Positions 8,721 to 16,986 of a DNA stretch of 29,374 nucleotides are shown piece after piece. Every line of letters starts with the position of its first letter. Within the stretch, counting starts at the first letter, position 1. The notes below the pieces were generated by a model that was not told the origin of the DNA, did not search any database, and saw only the letters and a list, made by a program, of their open reading frames with translations. Source of the stretch: an uncultured Erysipelotrichaceae bacterium. Its GTDB lineage: Bacteria; Bacillota_I; Bacilli_A; RF39; UBA660. The DNA lies in contig CADCQR010000089.1 in the NCBI GenBank assembly GCA_902803685.1, positions 1 through 29,374 of the forward strand. Direction: 5' to 3'. Position numbers and translations under genes: made by a program.

Positions 8721-8751
8721 ATCAACTTTTATAACATAAAGTTGGTTTTTT
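8721..8751 (+). terminator. Intrinsic terminator after ychF
   Basis: ATCAACTTT (8721-8729) pairs with AAAGTTGGT (8738-8746), one T-G pair, followed by a T run. Confidence 0.8.
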
Positions 8752-8804
8752 ATTTTAAAAGTAAAAATATGAACAAAATAAAATTATAATTTTTGAATAA
8801 TCCG

Positions 8805-8833
8805 TAGACAAATAAATTTTGATTTGCTATAAT
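8805..8833 (+). promoter_or_regulatory. Promoter of rpsF-ssb-rpsR
   Basis: TAGACA (8805-8810), 17-bp spacer, TG-C-TATAAT (8828-8833). Transcription would start about 8840, exactly where the structured leader begins. Confidence 0.85.
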
Positions 8834-8839
8834 ACACAC

Positions 8840-8895
8840 GAGTATTTTAAATACTCCTTGCCGCATTATAATGTGGCCGATAGACCAAAAGGAGG
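8840..8895 (+). promoter_or_regulatory. rpsF mRNA leader, candidate S6:S18 autoregulatory element
   Basis: Three helices are visible. GAGTATT (8840-8846) pairs with AATACTC (8850-8856). CTCCTT (8854-8859) pairs with AAGGAG (8889-8894), which is the rpsF ribosome-binding site. Enclosed in the second is CCGCAT (8861-8866) with ATGTGG (8871-8876), followed by CCGATAG. The first two helices share bases and cannot form together. Autoregulation of rpsF operons by the S6:S18 complex through a leader with a conserved CCG is established in bacteria. Assigning this leader to that class is my inference from position and the CCG element. Confidence 0.65.
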
Positions 8896-8903
8896 TGCAT
8901 AGA

Positions 8904-9191
8904 ATGAATAAATATGAAATTATGTTTGTTGTAAGACCAGATATGGAAGAGGCAGAAATCAGAAAAACAGCAGAAGAAATGAAAAAAGTTTTAGAAACAG
9001 GAAAAGCTAACTTTGTAGAAGAAAAAAATATGGGTCAAAGAGAATTAGCTTACGAGGTAAAAAAATTTAAAACAGGATATTATTTCTTATATATAGTTGA
9101 AGCTAACTCAGATGTAATAGATGAATTTGATCGCGTAGTTAGAATAAATGAAAAAGTTATTCGTCATTTAATTGTAAAAGTTGAAGAATAA
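8904..9191 (+). CDS. rpsF: 30S ribosomal protein S6
   Basis: A 95-residue S6 that binds the central domain of 16S rRNA as a dimer with S18. The N-terminus MNKYEIMFVVRPDM and the end VIRHLIVKVEE are typical of the family. I chose ATG 8904 because AAAAGGAGGTG (8887-8897) directly precedes it. An upstream ATG at 8871 is in frame but lies within the leader hairpin and would add 11 residues foreign to S6. First gene of the rpsF-ssb-rpsR operon, with ssb starting 18 bases later. Confidence 0.97.
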   Translation: MNKYEIMFVVRPDMEEAEIRKTAEEMKKVLETGKANFVEEKNMGQRELAYEVKKFKTGYYFLYIVEANSDVIDEFDRVVRINEKVIRHLIVKVEE

Positions 9192-9209
9192 TTGGAAGAA
9201 GAGGTAATT

Positions 9210-9695
9210 ATGAATAAAGTTGTTTTAATAGGAAGATTAACTAGAGATCCTGAACTAAGATATACGGGCAGTAACTTACCTGTTGCAACATTTTCTTTAG
9301 CTGTTAATAGAAACTTTTCTAATCAAAATGGTGAGAGAGAAGCTGATTTTATTAATATTGTTGTTTGGAGAAAACAGGCTGAAAATTGTAAGAATTATTT
9401 ATCTCAAGGCAGTCAAGTTGCCGTAGAAGGTAGAATTCAAACAAGAACATATGATGATAATAACGGTCAAAAAAGATATATAACAGAAGTAGTTGCTGAT
9501 AATGTTGAATTTTTAGGGTCAAAAAATTCCTCAAGTAATTCTAATATTACAAATTCTCCAGCTGAAAATAATGCTGGACCAAGTCCATACGACTTTGGAG
9601 ACAATTCACAGCCAAAGGGCACAGACGTAGATAGTAATCCATTTGCTGATTTTGGTGCTAGCATTGAAATTAGCGATGATGAGTTACCTTTCTAA
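9210..9695 (+). CDS. ssb: Single-stranded DNA-binding protein
   Basis: A 161-residue SSB that coats single-stranded DNA and recruits repair and replication enzymes. The OB-fold starts MNKVVLIGRLTRDPELRYT and runs to about residue 108 (NVEFLGSK). A Ser/Asn/Gly-rich linker and the conserved acidic tip ISDDELPF follow, the docking peptide for partner proteins. ATG 9210 is preferred: it has GAAGAGGT in front of it and gives the usual MNKVVL start. An in-frame TTG at 9192 would add six residues right after the rpsF stop. It lies in the classical rpsF-ssb-rpsR order. Confidence 0.97.
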   Translation: MNKVVLIGRLTRDPELRYTGSNLPVATFSLAVNRNFSNQNGEREADFINIVVWRKQAENCKNYLSQGSQVAVEGRIQTRTYDDNNGQKRYITEVVADNVEFLGSKNSSSNSNITNSPAENNAGPSPYDFGDNSQPKGTDVDSNPFADFGASIEISDDELPF

Positions 9696-9712
9696 GAAAA
9701 GGAGGATAATAT

Positions 9713-9934
9713 ATGGCAGAGTTCAATAATAGAAGAAAGAAAAAAATATGTATGATGTGTGCTGGTAAAGCAGAAATAGATTATAAAAACCCTGAATCAT
9801 TAAAAAGATATATAAATGAAAAGGGAAAAATTCTTCCTAGAAGAGTTACTGGTAATTGTGCACTACATCAGAGATTTATTTCAAAACAAGTAAAAAGAGC
9901 AAGAGCAATTGCTTTATTACCATTTTCAAGATAA
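9713..9934 (+). CDS. rpsR: 30S ribosomal protein S18 (zinc-type)
   Basis: A 73-residue S18, partner of S6 on the 30S platform. It keeps the metal-site residues CMMC (Cys13, Cys16), Cys49 and His52, so it is the C+ (zinc-binding) version. The core [20 protein letters not shown] is standard. A perfect AAAAGGAGGATA site precedes the ATG. Last gene of the operon, closed by a terminator. Confidence 0.97.
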   Translation: MAEFNNRRKKKICMMCAGKAEIDYKNPESLKRYINEKGKILPRRVTGNCALHQRFISKQVKRARAIALLPFSR

Positions 9935-9942
9935 TTATATTT

Positions 9943-9979
9943 AAAGACTGTTTGAAAATATTTTTAATCAGTCTTTTTT
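9943..9979 (+). terminator. Intrinsic terminator after rpsR
   Basis: AAAGACTG (9943-9950) pairs with CAGTCTTT (9969-9976), continued as a T run. Confidence 0.85.
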
Positions 9980-9981
9980 AT

Positions 9982-10010
9982 TAGACAAAAACAGACAATT
10001 AGTATATAAT
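9982..10010 (+). promoter_or_regulatory. Promoter of the DHH-rplI-dnaB unit
   Basis: TAGACA (9982-9987), 17-bp spacer, TATAAT (10005-10010). The -35 hexamer, spacing and -10 match the rpsF promoter. Confidence 0.8.
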
Positions 10011-10035
10011 AAGAGTGGTTTACAGGAGGAAGAGA

Positions 10036-11022
10036 ATGGGGATAATAAAGCAAAGAAGAATACTTAATAAATCAATAAAAAGAGCTAAGTCAGTTTTTTT
10101 GATGGCACATAAAGATTTGGATTTAGATGCTTTAGGAAGCTGTATAGGTATGTATATTATCCTATCTAAGTTAAAAAAGAGCTGTTACATAATTATTGAT
10201 GATAAAATACATGAGCCTGGAGTTGAAAAGGTTTTAATAGAACTTGAGGGATGTTTAAAAACAATAAAAAGTGACGAGATAAATAAATATTTTCATCCAC
10301 TAGAAAACAAGAATTTGTTATTGGTATTAGATACAAATAAAAAAGACTTAGTACAAAATTCTGATATATTGAAGAATTTTGATAATAAGCTAATAATTGA
10401 TCACCATGAAATAGGAAAAAATACTATCAAAGATTCAATTTTGATTATTGATAGTGAAGTATCTAGTACTTGTGAGATGATTACTGAGCTTATTGAGTAT
10501 TATGATGTAGAAATAGAACCATACTACGCTACTGTATTATTATCGGGAATTGTCCTAGATACTAATAATTTTACATTGAAAACGAGCCCCGAAACATTTT
10601 ATGCAGCATATTATTTGACTAATTTAGGAGCAAGTGCAAAAAAAGTTCAATATCTTTTAAAACAAGATATTAATGTATACACAGAAAGGCAAAAGCTAAT
10701 GTCTTCGATTCAAACCATTAATGAAAGAATTGCAATGACAAAAGCAACACCATACACGATATATAGAAGAGAAGATTTAGCTAAAGTTGCTGATACATTA
10801 CTATTTTTCAATAATATTGAAGCTTCATTTGTTATCGGAAAAATAGGAAAAGACACTGTTGGCGTTAGTGCCAGAAGTCTCGGAAATTATGACATAAACA
10901 AGATACTCTCTAAGGTTGGTGGAGGTGGAGGAATATATAATGGTGCAGCTAAGTTCGAAAATCTAACAATCAGTAAAGTAGAACAATTATTGATAAATGC
11001 AATAAAGGAGGAATCTGAATAA
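10036..11022 (+). CDS. DHH/DHHA1 phosphoesterase, minimal GdpP-like
   Basis: A 328-residue DHH-superfamily phosphodiesterase. The position directly before rplI and dnaB is that of gdpP (yybT), which degrades c-di-AMP. Metal-site motifs are present: His25 with Asp29-x-Asp31-Ala-x-Gly, LLLVLDT, and DHH at 122-124. [10 protein letters not shown] and [13 protein letters not shown] follow. However, the two transmembrane helices, PAS and degenerate GGDEF domains of ~650-residue GdpP are absent. In the DHHA1 domain the usual GGGGH is GGGGGI (295-300), so the histidine is missing. The ATG at 10036 follows AGGAGG; an upstream GTG (10015) is unlikely. It could act on c-di-AMP, pApA or nanoRNA. The stop overlaps the rplI start by one base. 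Confidence 0.85.
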   Translation: MGIIKQRRILNKSIKRAKSVFLMAHKDLDLDALGSCIGMYIILSKLKKSCYIIIDDKIHEPGVEKVLIELEGCLKTIKSDEINKYFHPLENKNLLLVLDTNKKDLVQNSDILKNFDNKLIIDHHEIGKNTIKDSILIIDSEVSSTCEMITELIEYYDVEIEPYYATVLLSGIVLDTNNFTLKTSPETFYAAYYLTNLGASAKKVQYLLKQDINVYTERQKLMSSIQTINERIAMTKATPYTIYRREDLAKVADTLLFFNNIEASFVIGKIGKDTVGVSARSLGNYDINKILSKVGGGGGIYNGAAKFENLTISKVEQLLINAIKEESE

Positions 11023-11462
11023 TGGAAGTTATCTTTATTAAAGATTTAAGAGGCCAAGGAAAAAAGGGAGAAATAAAAAATGTAAAGGACGGCTATGCCC
11101 AGAATTTTCTAATAAAAAATGGGTATGCTGTAATGAAAAATAAAGAAAATCTTCAAAAGTTACAACAGGAACAAGCCAAGAAGATGAAGGAAGATGAAAC
11201 AAATAGGGCTAATGCCAAAGAAATAAAGAAAAACATGGATAAAGTTGTCATACAATTTAATGTTAAAACAGGTGAAGGAGACAAGGTTTTTGGAAGCATT
11301 AGTGTAAAACAGATAAAAGAAGAATTAGCAAAATTAGGTTATAAGATAGAAAAAAGTCAGATAGAAATTACTAGTCCAATTTCAGCACTCGGCTTCCACA
11401 CAGTAAACATTATTTTGTATCCTAACATAATAAGTCAAATAAAAATACATTTAGTGAAGTAA
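11022..11462 (+). CDS. rplI: 50S ribosomal protein L9
   Basis: A 146-residue L9. The N-terminal rRNA-binding domain is typical ([20 protein letters not shown], then DGYAQNFLI and GYAV). It is joined by the long connecting helix (about 40-75) to the C-terminal domain ([14 protein letters not shown]). The start overlaps the DHH gene stop (TAATG), implying translational coupling. dnaB follows nine bases later; gdpP-rplI-dnaB is a standard Bacillota order. Confidence 0.96.
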   Translation: MEVIFIKDLRGQGKKGEIKNVKDGYAQNFLIKNGYAVMKNKENLQKLQQEQAKKMKEDETNRANAKEIKKNMDKVVIQFNVKTGEGDKVFGSISVKQIKEELAKLGYKIEKSQIEITSPISALGFHTVNIILYPNIISQIKIHLVK

Positions 11463-11471
11463 GGTGATAAT

Positions 11472-12833
11472 ATGCCTATTAGACAATTACCTAATAACAT
11501 AGAAGCAGAAGAGTCAGTAATAGGTGCTTGCTTTATATCAAAATATGCATTGCAAAAGGCATGTGAATCACTACAACCAGATTCGTTTTACAGTGATAAA
11601 AACAATAAAATCTTTTCAGCCTTAGTGGCACTAAATGAAGAAAAAACGCCAATTGACTTAACAACAATGACAAGCTATTTAAAAAATAAAAATCAGCTGT
11701 CTGAAGTTGGGGGCGTTGAATACTTAAGCGAAGTATTAACATTTGTGCCAACAGCTAGTAATGTTGATTATTATATCCAGACTGTAGAGGAAAACTGGAT
11801 TTTACGAAAGCTTATTGAGACTGCGACAGAGATAGCTGAAGAAGGATATAAAACAGACCAGACATTAAATGAAATACTTGATAATTCAGAAAAGAAAATT
11901 TTAAATATAGTAAAAAATAGAAAAGCCAGTGAATTTAGAACAATAAAAGATGTTTTAGTTAAAACACAGCTTGATTTAGAACGGTTATCCGAAAATAAAG
12001 GAGAAATAACAGGCTTACCTACCGGATGGTACGATCTAGATAAATTAACTACGGGACTACATCCTAATGAATTTATCATAATTGCTGCTCGTCCAGCAAT
12101 GGGAAAAACAGCATTTGCGTTAAATTTAGCCACAAATGTAGCTATGAATCAGGAAAAGTCAGTTGCGGTATTTAATTTAGAAATGAGTGCTGAGCAATTA
12201 GCAATGCGTATTCTTTCATCTTTAGGGCAATTAGATGGTTTTAAATTAAAGACAGGAAATTTAATGAATAATGACTGGAAAAGAATTAATGAGGCATCTT
12301 CTCGGTTATCAAATACAAATTTAGTATTAGATGATACTCCTGGTATTACTATAGGAGAAATAAGAGCCAAATGTAGAAGATTGGCCAGTAGTGAGAATGG
12401 GTTAAGTTTAATAATAATAGATTATCTTCAACTAATATCCGGCGGCCGCAACTATGGTACAAATAGGCAACAAGAAGTTTCAGACATTTCAAGAAGTCTT
12501 AAAACATTGGCAATGGAACTTAATGTTCCTGTAATAGCATTATCTCAATTATCAAGAAGCGTTGAAGGAAGAGAAGATAAGAGACCGCTAATGAGTGATC
12601 TGCGTGAATCAGGATCTATTGAGCAAGATGCTGATATAGTTGCTTTCTTGTACAGAGATGACTATTACAATAAAGAAGCAAGAACAGAAGATAACAATAG
12701 TATAAGTGAATTGATTATTGGAAAGCACCGTAATGGACCAACGGCCACTATTGAGCTGCTTTTTAAAAAGAATACATCTACCTTCTTAAATTTAAGAAAG
12801 GATAGAGAAAAAGTGGAGGAATCAAGTGTTTAA
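11472..12833 (+). CDS. dnaB: Replicative DNA helicase DnaB
   Basis: A 453-residue hexameric 5'-3' helicase of the replication fork (called DnaC in B. subtilis). The N-terminal domain (about 1-105) starts RQLPNNIEAEESVIGAC. Walker A RPAMGKTA is at 207-214, Walker B LIIIDYLQLI near 312-321, and the conserved DLRESGSIEQDADIVAFLYR segment near 372-391. The length is normal and no intein is present. Its last eight bases overlap the start of the M23 peptidase gene. Confidence 0.97.
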   Translation: MPIRQLPNNIEAEESVIGACFISKYALQKACESLQPDSFYSDKNNKIFSALVALNEEKTPIDLTTMTSYLKNKNQLSEVGGVEYLSEVLTFVPTASNVDYYIQTVEENWILRKLIETATEIAEEGYKTDQTLNEILDNSEKKILNIVKNRKASEFRTIKDVLVKTQLDLERLSENKGEITGLPTGWYDLDKLTTGLHPNEFIIIAARPAMGKTAFALNLATNVAMNQEKSVAVFNLEMSAEQLAMRILSSLGQLDGFKLKTGNLMNNDWKRINEASSRLSNTNLVLDDTPGITIGEIRAKCRRLASSENGLSLIIIDYLQLISGGRNYGTNRQQEVSDISRSLKTLAMELNVPVIALSQLSRSVEGREDKRPLMSDLRESGSIEQDADIVAFLYRDDYYNKEARTEDNNSISELIIGKHRNGPTATIELLFKKNTSTFLNLRKDREKVEESSV

Positions 12834-14319
12834 ATTAAAAAAAGTTGTTTGTGCTTTTTTAATATTTAATATCTTTATTACTGCGGGATTTTCTAAACTA
12901 TTAACTTCACCAAAGATTGTATATAGAGTTTATCTAAAAGGAGAATCCTTGGGACTTATTGAGTCTAAAGGTGATTTAGAAAATTATATTGATAAAAAGC
13001 AAAATGAAATAAAAGAAAAGTATAAAGTTGATAAAGTATATGCTCCAACTGATTTGGATATAGTAAAGGAGTTAACATATTATGATGAAGTTAGCACTAC
13101 AGAAGAAATATATGAAAAAATAAAAGATATATCGCCATTTACTATCAATGGATATGAAATAAAAATAAAAGGTATCAGTAAACAAGAAGATACAAATAAG
13201 AATGAAAAAACAGCAACACAGCATATATACGTTTTAGAAAAATCTACCTTTACTGAAGCAATAGATAATACAGTTAAAGCATTTATAGATGTAAAAGATT
13301 ATGAAGCTTTTGCCAATAAAACCCAGAAAGAAATAGAAACAACAGGGACTATTATTGAAAATATCTATTTAGAAAATAAGATAACTATAAAAAAAGCTCG
13401 AGTACCTGTTAACAAGCCGATTTATATGGATAAAGGAACATTAAGTCAGTATTTGTTGTTTGGAACAACTGAGCCACAACAGCAATATACAGTAAAAGAT
13501 GGAGATACTATCGAGGACATAGCATTTAATAATAAAATTTCTACAGAGGAACTTTTAATAGCTAATCCATCTTTAACCAGTGCTAACAGTTTATTATATT
13601 CTGGGCAGAATATAACTATCGGTATACTAAAACCACAAGTAAATGTTGTAGAGTGGGATCACGTAGTAAAAGATGAAGAACAGAATTATACTACAAAGAC
13701 TGAAAAAGATCCGAACCAATATACAACTTACTCTCAAGTAAAACAAGCGGGCGTAAAAGGAGCTAATCGCGTCACTCAAAAATTGCAAAAAATAAATGGT
13801 GAGATAACATCGGTTGTTGGAGTTTCTAAAGAAGTATTAAAAGAACCTGTCGAAGAAATAATTATAAAAGGAACTAAAGAAAACCCAGGTAGTTATATAG
13901 GTGGATATGGTTCGGTTATACCTACTAAGGGAATATTCGGTTGGCCAGCAACGTGTTCGACTATTTCAAGTGGTTTTGGATATCGTTGGGGAACATTACA
14001 TGATGGTACAGATATAGCTGGCTGTGGATATGGTTCTAACATATTTGCTGCGGAGTCCGGTGTGGTAGTACAGTCCGGCTCAAAATATGATAACGGACAG
14101 TTTATAACTATCCAGCACGATAATGGATATTATACTATGTATGCACATTTATGTAATGGATGTAGATATGTTAATGTTGGTGACAGAGTAACTAAAGGTC
14201 AAGTAATAGGCGGAATGGGTCAAACAGGTTTTGCTACTGGAGTACACTTACATTTTTCAATTTGGACTGGCTACCCATATCGTGGAGGAAGAGCTTTAAA
14301 CGCAATGAGCTTTTATTAA
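12826..14319 (+). CDS. LysM-G5-M23 peptidoglycan endopeptidase
   Basis: A 497-residue exported cell-wall hydrolase. An N-terminal signal or anchor helix spans about residues 5-22. A ~190-residue helical/beta region is followed by LysM (219-265, YTVKDGDTIEDIAF), a G5 domain (about 275-350, ending EEIIIKGT) and the peptidase M23 domain (about 370-497). Zinc ligands are His392, Asp396 (LHDGTD) and His476 (GVHLHF), with catalytic His441 and His474, so it should be active and cut peptide crossbridges. The GTG start at 12826 has GTGGAGGA (12813-12820) in front and overlaps dnaB by eight bases. The walJ-type gene follows after one base. Such LysM/G5/M23 proteins are common near walJ or dnaB in Bacillota. 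Confidence 0.93.
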   Translation: MFKLKKVVCAFLIFNIFITAGFSKLLTSPKIVYRVYLKGESLGLIESKGDLENYIDKKQNEIKEKYKVDKVYAPTDLDIVKELTYYDEVSTTEEIYEKIKDISPFTINGYEIKIKGISKQEDTNKNEKTATQHIYVLEKSTFTEAIDNTVKAFIDVKDYEAFANKTQKEIETTGTIIENIYLENKITIKKARVPVNKPIYMDKGTLSQYLLFGTTEPQQQYTVKDGDTIEDIAFNNKISTEELLIANPSLTSANSLLYSGQNITIGILKPQVNVVEWDHVVKDEEQNYTTKTEKDPNQYTTYSQVKQAGVKGANRVTQKLQKINGEITSVVGVSKEVLKEPVEEIIIKGTKENPGSYIGGYGSVIPTKGIFGWPATCSTISSGFGYRWGTLHDGTDIAGCGYGSNIFAAESGVVVQSGSKYDNGQFITIQHDNGYYTMYAHLCNGCRYVNVGDRVTKGQVIGGMGQTGFATGVHLHFSIWTGYPYRGGRALNAMSFY

Positions 14320-14320
14320 A

Positions 14321-15076
14321 ATGAAAATACAAGTTATATCAAGCGGTTCAAAAGGCAATTGTGCAATTTTATTAAATGATGATGTAAATATAATTATAGA
14401 TGCGGGAATTTCTTATCTTACTTTAATTAAAAAGTTGGAGGAGAGTTCTCTTTCTTTTAATAACTTTAGCGCAATATTAATTACTCACTGTCACAAAGAC
14501 CATATAAGTGGTTTGTCATCAATTATTAAACATTCTAATATAAATGCCTATATTCCTAAGGCTATGTATGAAAGTATAAAGGACTATATTCCATCTGATA
14601 GATGTCAATTTATTGAGGATGTCTTCCATATTAAATCCTTGGAAATAGAATTAATTCATACCTCCCATGATGCTCCAGCGTCTGTAGGCTTTATAATAAA
14701 TAATCATACCAAGAGAATATGTTATGTAACTGATACTGGATATATAAATCGCAAGTATTTAACTAAAATGGTAGGATTAGACTGCTATGTTATAGAAAGT
14801 AATCATGATGAAGTAATGTTGATGGATGGGCCATATCCAAGATTTTTGAAGGAAAGAGTTATAAGCGACAAAGGCCATTTATCTAATTTAACTACGGCAA
14901 AATACTTAAAAAAAATAATAGGAAAAAATACAAAAAACATTATATTAGCACATCTAAGTGAAACTAATAATACTGAAGAATTGGCACTAAAAACAATTAG
15001 AGAATATGTTCCGAATGAAGATATAAATGTTATAGCAGCAAGGCAAAATGAAGTAACTAAAATAGTTGAGGTATAA
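14321..15076 (+). CDS. walJ: WalJ/YycJ-type metallo-beta-lactamase-fold hydrolase
   Basis: A 251-residue metallo-beta-lactamase-fold protein like YycJ/WalJ, a 5'-exonuclease-type enzyme linked to coordinating DNA replication with cell division. The metal motif HCHKDH is at 56-61, with further ligand motifs HTSHDAPASVGF, TDTG and ESNHD, and a late HLSETN. In Bacillus it is the last gene of the WalRK operon; the kinase and regulator genes are not beside it here. There is one base between the peptidase stop and this ATG and no clear ribosome-binding site, so translation probably relies on coupling. rlmH follows at once. Confidence 0.93.
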   Translation: MKIQVISSGSKGNCAILLNDDVNIIIDAGISYLTLIKKLEESSLSFNNFSAILITHCHKDHISGLSSIIKHSNINAYIPKAMYESIKDYIPSDRCQFIEDVFHIKSLEIELIHTSHDAPASVGFIINNHTKRICYVTDTGYINRKYLTKMVGLDCYVIESNHDEVMLMDGPYPRFLKERVISDKGHLSNLTTAKYLKKIIGKNTKNIILAHLSETNNTEELALKTIREYVPNEDINVIAARQNEVTKIVEV

Positions 15077-15077
15077 A

Positions 15078-15533
15078 ATGATAAAAATAATATGCGTAGG
15101 TTCAGTTAAAGAAAAATATTTGAAAGAAGCAATAGAAGAGTATAAAAAAAGAATAAGCAAATATTCCAATATAGAAATTATTGAATTAAAAGATGAAGGA
15201 TATGTTGAAGCTGATAAGGCAAAGATTCTAGAAGGAAAAAAAATATTAAAATATTTGAATGGTAAAGATTATATAATAACTACAGAAATAGAAGGATGCC
15301 AATTGTCATCAACAGAGTTTTCAGATAAGATTGAACACATATTGATTGAAAATAGTAATATTACATTTATTATTGGCGGGAGTTATGGTCTAAGCGAAGA
15401 AATAAAAGCTCTTTCTAATTATAGATTATCATTTTCAAAGATGACTTTGCCTCATCAATTGTTTAGAGCTATTTTATTAGAACAAATATATAGAGCATTT
15501 AAAATAATAAATAACGAAAGTTATCATAAGTAA
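15078..15533 (+). CDS. rlmH: 23S rRNA pseudouridine1915 N3-methyltransferase RlmH
   Basis: A 151-residue SPOUT methyltransferase that methylates Psi1915 in helix 69 of 23S rRNA on assembled ribosomes. The trefoil-knot motif FIIGGSYGLSEEIK lies at about 110-123, and LPHQLFRAILLEQIYRAFKI plus the terminal YHK are diagnostic. ATG 15078 is supported by TGAGGT at 15067-15072; a TTG at 15066 would overlap walJ and add four residues. It follows walJ by one base, as part of a long series from dnaB onward. Confidence 0.97.
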   Translation: MIKIICVGSVKEKYLKEAIEEYKKRISKYSNIEIIELKDEGYVEADKAKILEGKKILKYLNGKDYIITTEIEGCQLSSTEFSDKIEHILIENSNITFIIGGSYGLSEEIKALSNYRLSFSKMTLPHQLFRAILLEQIYRAFKIINNESYHK

Positions 15534-15542
15534 GGAGTATAT

Positions 15543-16205
15543 ATGATTGGTAATAACTGGGACAATTTATTAGAAGAAGAACAAAAAAAAGATTATTTTA
15601 TAAATTTAATCGATTTTTTGAAAGAAGAATATAAACATAAAATTATTTATCCAAAACAAAATGAAATATTTAATGCATTTAGATATACATCTTATGAAGC
15701 TATCAAAGTAGTAATACTTGGACAAGATCCATATCATGGTCCAAGACAAGCAGAAGGCTTATCTTTTTCTGTTAGTAATGATGTAATAAAACCCCCATCA
15801 TTGCAAAATATATTTAAAGAGTTAGAAAGTGACTTAGGAATACCTTTTCCAGAACATAATTCATTAAAGCCGTGGGCAAAAGAAGGCGTTTTATTATTAA
15901 ATGCAGTTCTAACAGTGGAAGAGCATAAACCGGCATCACATTCAAAAATAGGCTGGGAGATTTTTACAGATAGCATAATTAAAATTATAAATCAAAAAAA
16001 GACACCAGTTGTATTTATATTATGGGGAGCTTTTGCTAGGAGTAAAAAAAGTTTAATTACAAATCCGCATCATCTTATAATTGAATCTGCTCATCCCTCA
16101 CCTTTTTCAGCTAGAAATGGTTTTTTTGGAAGTAAACCATTTTCAAAAACTAACAGCTTTCTAAAAGAAAAAGGATTAAAACCAATCGATTGGAGTATTG
16201 AGTGA
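15543..16205 (+). CDS. ung: Uracil-DNA glycosylase, family 1
   Basis: A 220-residue family-1 UDG that excises uracil from DNA. The water-activating loop GQDPYHG is at 60-66 (Asp62 catalytic), and the conserved HPSPFSA loop with the minor-groove His is near 188-194. Length and motifs are complete. A good AAGGAGT site precedes the ATG. The TGA stop overlaps the next ATG (TGATG). Confidence 0.98.
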   Translation: MIGNNWDNLLEEEQKKDYFINLIDFLKEEYKHKIIYPKQNEIFNAFRYTSYEAIKVVILGQDPYHGPRQAEGLSFSVSNDVIKPPSLQNIFKELESDLGIPFPEHNSLKPWAKEGVLLLNAVLTVEEHKPASHSKIGWEIFTDSIIKIINQKKTPVVFILWGAFARSKKSLITNPHHLIIESAHPSPFSARNGFFGSKPFSKTNSFLKEKGLKPIDWSIE

Positions 16206-16948
16206 TGAGAAGCTTTCTAGAAAAATTTTCAAATATATATATAACATTCTGTGTCTATGCACTTATTGGTTGGATTTATGAAGTTTTATGGATGCGCTAT
16301 GTTGTAGAACCGCATCAGTTTATCAATAGAGGAGTTTTATTTGGTCCTTTCTTACCTATATATGGGTTTGGAATGTTAATTTTATTACTTTTACTAAATA
16401 AATTTATGCGTACAAAGCATTTAGCAAGTAATATGGCAGCTTTATCAGTTTCTTCAATAACTATTGTAACTTTTATTTTTACAACTATCATTGAATATAC
16501 TGTAAAACCCAAAATATATAGCGTTCTATTTTATCTAAATAATTATGGTATTGCATTATTATTAGTAAATATATTTTTACTACTTATTATTATTTATTTA
16601 ATAAAGGTCAAAAAAATTTCTACTTTACAGAAGACAGATTTAACAATTATATTGATATTTCTTTTAATATGGATAATTACCACTGCAATCGAGTATATCT
16701 CTCATTTTGCAATCGATAAACTATCACATAAGATGCTATGGGATTATACATATGACTTTTTAAATATTAACAAACGAGTAAATTGGGATGCCAGCCGAAA
16801 TTTTGCTATCGGGGGTACATTCCTGTTATATACTATACAACCAATAATTGAGAGATTTTTATCAAAGTGCAAGCCTAACAAAAAAATAATTGTTACTATT
16901 ATTATTGGTATACCAATGTTAATAGATTTTATATTAAATGTAGTTTAA
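16205..16948 (+). CDS. CmpB-family membrane protein (putative ABC-transporter type IV)
   Basis: A 247-residue membrane protein with six to seven hydrophobic segments. It matches the PF06541-type CmpB family: the start IYITFCVYALIGWIYEVLW, NRGVLFGPFLPIYGFG (about 43-58) and LWDYTYDFLNIN (about 178-189). Family members are annotated as putative ABC permeases, but the function is unproven. ATG 16205 overlaps the ung stop; GTG 16202 is an alternative start with one more residue. Last + strand gene before the convergent block. Confidence 0.82.
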   Translation: MRSFLEKFSNIYITFCVYALIGWIYEVLWMRYVVEPHQFINRGVLFGPFLPIYGFGMLILLLLLNKFMRTKHLASNMAALSVSSITIVTFIFTTIIEYTVKPKIYSVLFYLNNYGIALLLVNIFLLLIIIYLIKVKKISTLQKTDLTIILIFLLIWIITTAIEYISHFAIDKLSHKMLWDYTYDFLNINKRVNWDASRNFAIGGTFLLYTIQPIIERFLSKCKPNKKIIVTIIIGIPMLIDFILNVV

Positions 16949-16986
16949 AATAAAATATCCACAACTTCTGCGGATATTTTATTTTT
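16947..16986. terminator. Bidirectional terminator between cmpB-like gene and pta
   Basis: A 14-bp stem, AAAATAAAATATCC (16947-16960) with GGATATTTTATTTT (16972-16985), has A/T tracts on both sides, so it can end transcription from either direction. It overlaps the end of the CmpB-type gene and touches the pta stop codon. Confidence 0.85.

Noticed and set aside
8871..8903. Upstream in-frame ATG (8871) as the rpsF start
   Set aside because: It lies inside the leader hairpin, lacks a ribosome-binding site and adds residues not found in S6; ATG 8904 has a near-perfect site.
11771..12133. 120-residue minus-strand open frame inside dnaB
   Set aside because: A shadow of dnaB coding sequence; no start signals and no recognisable motif.
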